Source of the DNA: Alkalibacter sp964582705
GTDB taxonomy: Bacteria; Bacillota; Clostridia; Eubacteriales; Alkalibacteraceae
Reading direction: 5' to 3'
DNA length: 18,529 nt
Assembly: GCA_964582705.1 (NCBI GenBank)
Contig: CAZOTE010000039.1
Location: forward strand, 1 to 18,529
Shown: in pieces, positions 12,733-18,529 of the stretch
How the letters are laid out: each line of letters starts with the position of its first letter
Numbering within the stretch: the stretch's first letter is position 1
The notes under the pieces: generated by a model
Seen by the model: only the letters and a program-made list of their open reading frames with translations
The model's database searches: none
Told to the model about the DNA's origin: nothing
Program-made: the position numbers and the translations under genes

Positions 12733-15144
12733 TTATTTTACCACTATGTTGTAAATCCTGCCCGGCACAAAAATCTCCTTGACGATCGTCTTGCCATCTA
12801 TATGGGCTTTTATGGACTCTTCCGCCATGGCAGCGGCATTAGCCTCTGCCTGGGTGCTCTTGACAGGGATCTGAATCTTCCCTCTGACCTTGCCGTTTAC
12901 CTGAACAGCCATCTCTATGACATCTTCTACTGTTTTTTCAGGATCAAAGCCAGGCCAACCGTGTTCATGTAAAACTCCACCGATGCCACACGTTTCCCAA
13001 AGCTCCTCTGTTATATGGGGGGCTACAGGATTAAGCAGCAACAAAAAGTCCGAAAATTCTTTTTTGTTTATTTTTCCCTTAGCATTAAATTCGTTGATCA
13101 AGGTCATAAGAGCTGCAATTGCCGTATTGAACTTTAGGTTTTCATAATCCTCAGTAACCTTTTTAATTGTCTTGTTCATCATGACTTCATTGTCTTTAGA
13201 ATATTCATCGCCCTCAACAAGTATGTTTTCCAGTTTCCAAACCCTATCCAAAAAACGTCTGCATCCCTTAACGCCGTTGTCAGACCAGGGTGCTGGCTTT
13301 TCGTAGTCTCCTATGAACATTATATAGGTTCTCAAGGTATCGGCACCGTATTCCCCAATTATCTCTCTTGGATTGATGACGTTGCCTCTAGATTTTGACA
13401 TCTTCTCACCATCTGATCCAAGAATCAGCCCCTGGGCAGTACGTTTAGCATAGGGCTCATCCACCGGGACTTCACCTATATCGTACAGGAACCTATGCCA
13501 GAACCTGGAGTATATAAGGTGACGGCTGACATGCTCCATGCCACCGTTGTACCAGTCGATTTGGAGCCAATATTTAAGCTTGTCCTGAGAGGCGAACTCC
13601 TCATTGTTCCTAGGATCGATGTACCTTAGGAAATACCAGCTTGATCCTGCCCACTGGGGCATGGTATCAGTTTCCCTCTTGGCCTTTTGCCCGCATTTTG
13701 GGCACGTGGTGTTTACCCACTCCTCAATCGAAGCCAACGGCGACTCTCCGGTATCTGTAGGCTTGTAGTTCTTGACCTGAGGCAGCTTAACCGGAAGCTC
13801 ATTTTCAGGCACTCCCACGATTCCGCAGGTTTCGCAGTGAACCACAGGGATAGGCTCTCCCCAGTAACGCTGTCTGTTAAAAGCCCAATCCTTCATCTTG
13901 TAATTTACTGTTCTCTTCCCCACACCTTTTCCTTCAAGGTGGGATATGATTTTTTCTTTAGCTTCCTTGACGTTCATGCCATTTATTATGTCTGAATTCA
14001 CGAGAATTCCATTTTCAATGTCAGTAAATGCTTCCTCCAGGACATCCCCTCCTTGTATGACTTCGATTATGGGAATATCAAATTTCTTTGCAAACTCCCA
14101 GTCCCTGCCGTCATGTCCGGGAACTGCCATGATGGCTCCGGTACCGTATCCCATCATAACGTAATCGGCGACCCAAAGAGGCACCAGCTCACCACTTAAT
14201 GGATTTCTGACCTTTACTCCCTTTACTTCGACGCCGCTTTTGTCCTTTGCAAGCTGAACTCTTTCAAACTCGGTCTTTTTCTTCGCTTGCTCCTGGTATT
14301 CCTTTATTTGATCCATATTGGAGATTTTTTCGCTGTACTTTTCAATCAAGGGATGCTCTGGAGCTGCGACCATGAAAGTAACGCCGTACAAGGTATCCGG
14401 CCTTGTTGTAAAGACGCTTAGCTTGTCGTCGGTACCATCAATTTGAAAATCGACCTCTGCTCCACTGGATTTACCAATCCAGTTTTCCTGCTCTAGCTTA
14501 ATCCTAGGCAAAAAATCTACCTTTTCGAGACCTTCAAGAAGCTTTTCAGAATATTCCCTTATCTTAAGAAACCATACGTCCTTCTCCATCTGTACGACTT
14601 CGCTCCCACATCTGTCACACTTGCCATCCTGAGACTCCTCGTTTGCCAGTACAACCTTGCAGTCGTTGCAGAAGTTTACGTAGGTTTTGTTCTTGTAAGC
14701 CAGGCCTTTCTCAAAGAGCTTCAAAAATATCCATTGAGTCCACTTATAATAGTTTTCATCCGTAGTATCAACTGTCCTGTCCCAATCGAAGGAATAGCCA
14801 ATCTCCTTCAGCTGCTCTGTAAATACCTTGATGTTTTCATCTGTAACAAGCCTGGGATGCCTGCCCGTCTGTATCGCGTAGTTTTCAGTTGGAAGACCGA
14901 ATGCATCCCAACCTATTGGAAAAAGGACATTATATCCTTCAAGTCTTCTTTTTCTTGATATTACCTCCAGGGAAGTATAAGCCCTGACATGGCCAACATG
15001 AAGACCGATCCCTGAAGGGTAAGGAAACTCCACCAGACCATAAAACTTAGGCTTATCCGAAAAATCCACAGCCTTGAAAAGTTCTTTGTCTTCCCATATC
15101 TTTTGCCACTTCGATTCGATATTTTTGTAATTGTACGACTTCAT
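12733..15144 (-). CDS. leuS: Leucyl-tRNA synthetase
   Basis: An 803-residue class I synthetase that charges tRNA-Leu. The HIGH-type signature PYPSGIGLHVGH is at residues 41-52 and KMSKS at 581-585 (GEKMSKSRGN). Cys pairs form a zinc-ribbon-like insertion at about 157-183 (CNDC and CDRC), and a second CETC/CPKC set lies near 440-490. The CP1 editing domain contains TTRPDTLYGVTF and GTGAIMAVPGHDGRD, which hydrolyse mischarged tRNA. The anticodon-binding and C-terminal domains are complete. The ATG at 15144 has AGGAGGG upstream. It follows yqeK-rsfS by 70 bases. No T-box leader is present, though leuS often has one in Firmicutes. Confidence 0.98.
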   Translation of the reverse strand: MKSYNYKNIESKWQKIWEDKELFKAVDFSDKPKFYGLVEFPYPSGIGLHVGHVRAYTSLEVISRKRRLEGYNVLFPIGWDAFGLPTENYAIQTGRHPRLVTDENIKVFTEQLKEIGYSFDWDRTVDTTDENYYKWTQWIFLKLFEKGLAYKNKTYVNFCNDCKVVLANEESQDGKCDRCGSEVVQMEKDVWFLKIREYSEKLLEGLEKVDFLPRIKLEQENWIGKSSGAEVDFQIDGTDDKLSVFTTRPDTLYGVTFMVAAPEHPLIEKYSEKISNMDQIKEYQEQAKKKTEFERVQLAKDKSGVEVKGVKVRNPLSGELVPLWVADYVMMGYGTGAIMAVPGHDGRDWEFAKKFDIPIIEVIQGGDVLEEAFTDIENGILVNSDIINGMNVKEAKEKIISHLEGKGVGKRTVNYKMKDWAFNRQRYWGEPIPVVHCETCGIVGVPENELPVKLPQVKNYKPTDTGESPLASIEEWVNTTCPKCGQKAKRETDTMPQWAGSSWYFLRYIDPRNNEEFASQDKLKYWLQIDWYNGGMEHVSRHLIYSRFWHRFLYDIGEVPVDEPYAKRTAQGLILGSDGEKMSKSRGNVINPREIIGEYGADTLRTYIMFIGDYEKPAPWSDNGVKGCRRFLDRVWKLENILVEGDEYSKDNEVMMNKTIKKVTEDYENLKFNTAIAALMTLINEFNAKGKINKKEFSDFLLLLNPVAPHITEELWETCGIGGVLHEHGWPGFDPEKTVEDVIEMAVQVNGKVRGKIQIPVKSTQAEANAAAMAEESIKAHIDGKTIVKEIFVPGRIYNIVVK

Positions 15145-15204
15145 CGGTACCCTCCTAAAAAGTATAGATCATTTGTTACAGTTCAAAGTGCTTGTCCTTC
15201 GGCA

Positions 15205-15213
15205 ATTATATCA
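15205..15213 (-). promoter_or_regulatory. Possible extended -10 promoter for leuS
   Basis: Minus strand TGATATAAT immediately after the yqeK-rsfS stop codon, with a perfect TATAAT and an upstream TG. No clear -35 is seen. It would give a leader of about 55 nt, too short for a T-box. Confidence 0.45.
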
Positions 15214-15214
15214 C

Positions 15215-16126
15215 TCAAAGCTTCTTGCCGTCACTCCAAAGCCTTTCAAGATCGTAGAACTGTCTTTCCTCTTCAAGAAACACGTGAACCACCACGCTGT
15301 TAAAGTCGATAAGTATCCATCTGCCTCCCTGTCGCCCTTCGTTGCTTATTGGCTCGATTCCTTCTCTAGAAGCCATTTCGTCCACGTGCTCCGCTATCGC
15401 CTTGACATTTATAGTCGAAGACCCGCTTGCGATCACGAACACGTCCGTCATCGGAGTAAGGTCCTTAACATCTATTATTTCAACGTCAGTTCCGTTTTTA
15501 TCCTCTATCCATTCCTTGATCTTTTTTGCCAGTTCGTTAGAATTATATTCCAATGTAATTTTTCCCCTTTCCATAATAAGATGATTTCTTGCTTCTATAG
15601 TATCGGTATGAAGCACGGAATCTAATGATACAACGTAATTTATGGTATTGTCGAAGGCCTGTATCATCGCCTTGTCCAAATCCGCCATGGCGAGTTTTCT
15701 CAGCTTCTCCACCCCGTGATATTTTCTTCCCGGCTCTACGAAGTCGGCCAGGTAGATTATTTTCTCAAGGGTCGTCATGCTTTTTTTCCCGGTTGTATGA
15801 TACCTTATCGCCGAGAGTATCTCTTCGTCATCAACTCCGAATTTGCTTTTTGCCACGAAGCTTCCCACCGGACCGTGCATCAGCTGAGTTTCGTAATGGG
15901 TTATCTCATCTACATCCAAATCGTTTTTGTCGATGATGTCCAGCATCTTTTTCCGCGAAAAGGACTTGGCACAGTCATGGAGGATAGCCGCGACCATAGT
16001 CTTCTCCATGTCACAGCCGTATCTTTGGGCGAGCTCCATGGCAGATTCCACCACCCCCAGGGAATGGCGGTACCTTTTGTCTGACATCATCTTTTCAACT
16101 TCCAACTTTAAAAGTTCGTAATCCAT
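15215..16126 (-). CDS. Fused YqeK (HD-domain Ap4A hydrolase) and RsfS (ribosome silencing factor)
   Basis: One uninterrupted 303-residue frame. Residues 1 to about 190 are YqeK, an HD hydrolase that splits diadenosine tetraphosphate symmetrically. H21, H50-D51, H84, H110 and D128 of the metal site are all present (RHSLGVV, AAILHDCAK, LMHGPVG, RYHTTG, YLADFVEPGRK). Residues about 192-303 are RsfS, which binds L14 on the 50S subunit and blocks joining to 30S. DVFVIASGSSTINVKAIAEH and RWILIDFNSVVVHVF are its signatures, ending in FYDLERLW. Both halves are full length with no linker. In relatives such as B. subtilis they are separate adjacent genes. It starts at ATG 16126, seven bases after nadD. 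Confidence 0.93.
   Translation of the reverse strand: MDYELLKLEVEKMMSDKRYRHSLGVVESAMELAQRYGCDMEKTMVAAILHDCAKSFSRKKMLDIIDKNDLDVDEITHYETQLMHGPVGSFVAKSKFGVDDEEILSAIRYHTTGKKSMTTLEKIIYLADFVEPGRKYHGVEKLRKLAMADLDKAMIQAFDNTINYVVSLDSVLHTDTIEARNHLIMERGKITLEYNSNELAKKIKEWIEDKNGTDVEIIDVKDLTPMTDVFVIASGSSTINVKAIAEHVDEMASREGIEPISNEGRQGGRWILIDFNSVVVHVFLEEERQFYDLERLWSDGKKL
15551..15570 (-). promoter_or_regulatory. Internal ribosome binding site and TTG start at the RsfS boundary
   Basis: Within the fused gene, AAAGGGG (15570-15564) lies ten bases before an in-frame TTG (15553-15551, codon 192). Starting there gives MEYNSNELAKKIKEW and a 112-residue protein, the normal RsfS size. It looks like the original rsfS start kept after fusion and may still give free RsfS. 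Confidence 0.5.
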
Positions 16127-16133
16127 GGCAACC

Positions 16134-16742
16134 CTACCTGTATAGATTTTGTTGGTATATGTATTCTTCCACGTTTTCAGGAAGAAGATATTTTATGGAG
16201 TAACCGTGCTTTACCCTTGATCTGATCTCCGATGAGGATATGTCCATCTCCGGAGTGTATAGTTTAAGTATTCGAGCATGATATAACTCCTTGATTTCCT
16301 CAACCCTTGTGTCCAATCTGTCTTGGTCGTATCCCGGTCTGAACGTAGTCACTAGAGATATTTTTTTAAGCACTTCTTCAGCCTGCTTCCATGCGTCTAT
16401 TTCAAAAACGATGTCTGCTCCCACAATCAGATAAAGCTCGTCCCCGGAATACTCCTTTTCAAGCTCCTTTAAGGTATCTATCGTATAAGTGTACCCTTCT
16501 CGCTTGATTTCAATATCTGAAATTTCAAAATATCCGTTGCTTTCGATTCCTCTTTTTGCCATCTCATACCTGTGAGAAGCATCAATATCCCAGTCAGTTG
16601 TCTTGAAGGGATTGTTGCCAGTGGGTATGAACACCACCTTGTCAAGTCCAAGGCGGTCTCTAGCTGATTCTGCTAGAAGCAGGTGTCCGTAATGTATAGG
16701 ATTGAATGTTCCACCCAGTATCCCAACTTTTAACTTCTCCAT
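16134..16742 (-). CDS. nadD: Nicotinate-nucleotide adenylyltransferase
   Basis: A 202-residue enzyme that adenylates nicotinate mononucleotide to deamido-NAD, in the NAD synthesis pathway. The nucleotidyltransferase signature GGTFNPIHYGH is at residues 10-20, PTGNNPFK follows, and the C-terminal ISSSEIRSRV corresponds to the family SSTxIR motif. I use the ATG at 16742, six bases after GAGGTGG. A GTG nine bases upstream lies inside that site and would add unconserved residues. It sits 17 bases after yhbY and 7 before yqeK-rsfS, a tight operon common in Gram-positive bacteria. Confidence 0.97.
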   Translation of the reverse strand: MEKLKVGILGGTFNPIHYGHLLLAESARDRLGLDKVVFIPTGNNPFKTTDWDIDASHRYEMAKRGIESNGYFEISDIEIKREGYTYTIDTLKELEKEYSGDELYLIVGADIVFEIDAWKQAEEVLKKISLVTTFRPGYDQDRLDTRVEEIKELYHARILKLYTPEMDISSSEIRSRVKHGYSIKYLLPENVEEYIYQQNLYR

Positions 16743-16759
16743 CAAAACCACCTCGCATT

Positions 16760-17065
16760 TTATTTTTTTGCCTTTTTCGGCAATTCAATTTTAGGATCGG
16801 TATGGTTTCTCTTGTAAAGCACAAATTTATTCCCTATAGTGAAAACAACTTCTGAATCCGTAGAGTTCGCCAGCTGGTCCACTATATCCTTTAATTCTTC
16901 CATGCAATTTTGCTGTATCTTGCCTTTAATCAGTTCCCGGCTTCTTAAAGCATCCTTTGCCTGTACGATAAGGTTCGGCGTTAAGCCGTCCTTGCCCACA
17001 TGCAAAATATCCGGTTCGCCGACTGCAAGAGATTTCAAATAGCTTCTCTGCTTGCTCGTCAACAT
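16760..17065 (-). CDS. yhbY: YhbY/CRM-domain RNA-binding protein
   Basis: A 101-residue single CRM (CRS1-YhbY) domain. LTSKQRSYLKSLA opens the fold, HVGKDGLT (22-29) and a GxxG-like loop follow, and the conserved IGNKFVLYKR is at 77-86. Family members associate with pre-50S ribosomal particles and probably help assembly. Its place between obgE and nadD fits that role. The ATG at 17065 has a TGGAGG site in the short 13-base gap behind obgE. The last dozen residues are Lys-rich and look unstructured. Confidence 0.94.
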   Translation of the reverse strand: MLTSKQRSYLKSLAVGEPDILHVGKDGLTPNLIVQAKDALRSRELIKGKIQQNCMEELKDIVDQLANSTDSEVVFTIGNKFVLYKRNHTDPKIELPKKAKK

Positions 17066-17078
17066 ATCATTACCTCCA

Positions 17079-18362
17079 TCATTTTATATAATCAAATTCT
17101 ATATCCAAAAGGCGAACTGTGTCGCCTTCTTCAATACCCATTTTTTCAAGCTCTTCAAAGACTCCTCTTTCCTTAAGTATCTTCTGAAAATAAGAAATAG
17201 AGTCGTAATCCTCAAAGTTTACGGAGGCTATTAGTTTTTCGAGGAAATTCCCTTCAACCACGTAAGCCTCATTGTCTCTGTACACATTATATCCCTTTTC
17301 AGACTTGAATTCATACAGCTTTTCTCCTTCAAGCTCATCCAAATCAAATATTGGTTCCACTTCCCCTATTTCATCCAGCAGGTTGCCTACCCTGTCTAAA
17401 AGGGTGTCGATTCCCTGTCTGGTAGCTGCAGATATCAGGTAAACCTCATATCCTTTTTCTTCAAGAGCTTTTTTTATCTCTTCCAAACTCTCAGGCTCCA
17501 TTACCGCATCAATCTTATTTAAGGCAACAACCTGTTTTCTCGCCGCCAACTTTTCATTGTGCTTTTTGAGCTCCTGATTTATCTTTTCGAAATCGTCCAG
17601 AGGATCCCTGCCTGACATCCCTGAAATATCCAGTATGTGAATAAGCATTTTTGTCCTCTCCACATGTCTTAAAAACTGATGGCCAAGACCTGCACCTTCA
17701 TTCGCTCCTTCTATTAGACCGGGAATATCGGCAATTACAAAGCTGTTTCCGTCCTTCCAGGACACTACACCCAAATTGGGAACCAAGGTGGTAAAAGGAT
17801 AATCAGCGATCTTGGGCTTGGCCTTCGACACTACTGACAAAAATGTCGATTTCCCTACATTTGGATAGCCTAAAAGCCCGATATCTGCAAGAAGCTTAAG
17901 TTCGAGCACGACCTTCAGTTCGTCCCCTTTATTTCCACCTTCGGCAAACCTGGGAGCCTGTCTGGTAGGCGTCGCAAAGTGCTGATTTCCCCTACCACCT
18001 TTGCCTCCCTTTGCAGCAATGATTTCTTCTCCTGCTTCTGTCAGGTCGGCTATTATCTTTCCCGTTTCTTTGTCCTTGACGATAGTCCCGGGGGGAACTC
18101 CTATTATAAGGTCATCTCCCGCTTTTCCACTTCTGTTGCTGTTTCCTCCGTCTTCGCCGTTTTGAGCGGCGTGCTTCCTCTTATATCTGAAATCTATAAG
18201 AGTTCTTAAATTTGAATTGACTTGGAACACGACGTCTCCGCCTTTTCCTCCGTCTCCACCTGCCGGTCCTCCGTTGGGAACGTACTTTTCTCTCCTGAAA
18301 GCGACAGTACCGTTGCCTCCGTTTCCTGCCTTGATGGATATTTCCACTCTATCTACAAACAT
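17079..18362 (-). CDS. obgE: Obg-family GTPase (50S assembly)
   Basis: A 427-residue essential GTPase. The Gly-rich Obg fold is at 1-158 and the G domain follows, with P-loop GYPNVGKST (165-173), switch I TT at 191-192, DIPGLIEGA (212-220) and LNKID (281-285). The C-terminal OCT domain (about 345-427) is complete. Obg acts late in 50S maturation and is linked to stress control. The ATG at 18362 matches the universal MFVDRV-I-IKAGNGG start. A GTG at 18371 lies closer to the AGAGG site (five bases rather than about 14) and may be the true start, adding three residues. It follows rpmA after a terminator. Confidence 0.97.
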   Translation of the reverse strand: MFVDRVEISIKAGNGGNGTVAFRREKYVPNGGPAGGDGGKGGDVVFQVNSNLRTLIDFRYKRKHAAQNGEDGGNSNRSGKAGDDLIIGVPPGTIVKDKETGKIIADLTEAGEEIIAAKGGKGGRGNQHFATPTRQAPRFAEGGNKGDELKVVLELKLLADIGLLGYPNVGKSTFLSVVSKAKPKIADYPFTTLVPNLGVVSWKDGNSFVIADIPGLIEGANEGAGLGHQFLRHVERTKMLIHILDISGMSGRDPLDDFEKINQELKKHNEKLAARKQVVALNKIDAVMEPESLEEIKKALEEKGYEVYLISAATRQGIDTLLDRVGNLLDEIGEVEPIFDLDELEGEKLYEFKSEKGYNVYRDNEAYVVEGNFLEKLIASVNFEDYDSISYFQKILKERGVFEELEKMGIEEGDTVRLLDIEFDYIK

Positions 18363-18383
18363 TAATATCACTCTTTCCTCTTA

Positions 18384-18411
18384 CAAAAACAACCACCTTT
18401 GAAAAGGTGGT
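18384..18411 (-). terminator. Rho-independent terminator after rpmA
   Basis: Minus strand ACCACCTT (18411-18404), loop TTCA and AAGGTGGT (18399-18392) form a perfect 8-bp stem followed by TGTTTTTG. It lies 8 bases after the rpmA stop and separates the abundant ribosomal transcript from obgE. No clear promoter is seen between it and obgE, so obgE probably depends on read-through. Confidence 0.88.
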
Positions 18412-18418
18412 CATTTGA

Positions 18419-18529
18419 TTACATTGCATCTTTAGGATATACGCTCACTTGCTTTTTATCTTTGCCTTTTCTTTCGAATCTTACGATACCGTCAGCTACG
18501 GCAAACAGTGTGTCGTCCCCGCCTCTCAT
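18419..18529 (-). CDS. rpmA: 50S ribosomal protein L27, C-terminal part (cut by window edge)
   Basis: The last 36 codons plus TAA of a gene that begins beyond the right edge. The peptide RGGDDTLFAVADGIVRFERK followed by GKDKKQVSVYPKDAM matches the L27 C-terminus (family pattern DDTLFA--DG-V-FERKG-DKK-VSVYP). The ATG at the very edge is an internal Met, not the start. L27 lies at the peptidyl-transferase centre of the 50S subunit. rpmA followed by obgE is a widely conserved pair. Confidence 0.93.
   Translation of the reverse strand: MRGGDDTLFAVADGIVRFERKGKDKKQVSVYPKDAM

Noticed and set aside
15145..15200. TTGAAC and TATACT before leuS as a promoter
   Set aside because: The spacer is only 14 bases. 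The TGATATAAT element slightly upstream is a better candidate.
15551..15600. YqeK-RsfS as a simple sequencing frameshift
   Set aside because: Cannot be excluded, but the frame is continuous, both domains are intact and in phase, and no residue run near the junction looks scrambled. It is kept as a real fusion pending a read check.
594..18402. Many plus-strand open frames of 60-200 codons opposite the genes
   Set aside because: Each lies antisense to a well-recognised conserved gene, lacks a ribosome binding site and shows no familiar protein motif. They are shadows of coding sequence.
1..18529. CRISPR arrays, transposons, phage genes, tRNA or rRNA genes
   Set aside because: No spaced repeats of CRISPR type, transposase motifs, inverted terminal repeats or cloverleaf sequences were seen.

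Overview
The window is a stretch of core chromosome from a low-GC, Gram-positive anaerobe, most likely a clostridial or Tissierellia-type Firmicute. The evidence is the CggR-gap-pgk-tpi-gpmI-eno-secG gene order, strong AGGAGG-type ribosome binding sites, TTG and GTG starts, a sigma-54 gene next to cggR, and an obgE-yhbY-nadD-yqeK-rsfS block. The species cannot be fixed from the sequence alone. Every protein gene lies on the minus strand, so transcription runs from position 18529 towards position 1. I see no insertion sequence, prophage, CRISPR array, tRNA or rRNA gene.

Right part (18529 to 12733): the 3' end of rpmA (L27) and its terminator, then obgE, yhbY, nadD, a fused yqeK-rsfS gene and leuS. 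The theme is 50S ribosome maturation and silencing, NAD synthesis, Ap4A breakdown and leucyl-tRNA charging. The yqeK-rsfS fusion still carries a ribosome binding site and a TTG codon exactly at the RsfS boundary. leuS has no room for a T-box leader.

Middle (12732 to 7737): a 325-base gene-free gap holds two or three terminator-like hairpins, a trmL promoter and a candidate structured RNA of about 110 nt on the plus strand. That RNA would be the only plus-strand product in the window. Next come trmL (tRNA-Leu wobble methylation), a Na+/phosphate cotransporter with a PhoU-like tail preceded by an 11-bp-spaced PhoP-box-like array, trxB with a strong terminator, and rpoN (sigma-54). The rpoN promoter is a full-consensus sigma-54 -24/-12 element fused to an extended -10 sigma-A element, which predicts that rpoN is controlled by its own product.

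Left part (7736 to 1): cggR with its own sigma-A promoter and CggR-type operator, translationally coupled to gap. A strong terminator follows gap, then pgk, tpiA, gpmI and eno (the lower half of glycolysis), secG, and the first 79 codons of a membrane-bound ion-pumping pyrophosphatase (hppA).

Most of the window is conventional housekeeping. The parts worth a second look are the rpoN promoter, the YqeK-RsfS fusion, the plus-strand RNA candidate and the phosphate-box array.
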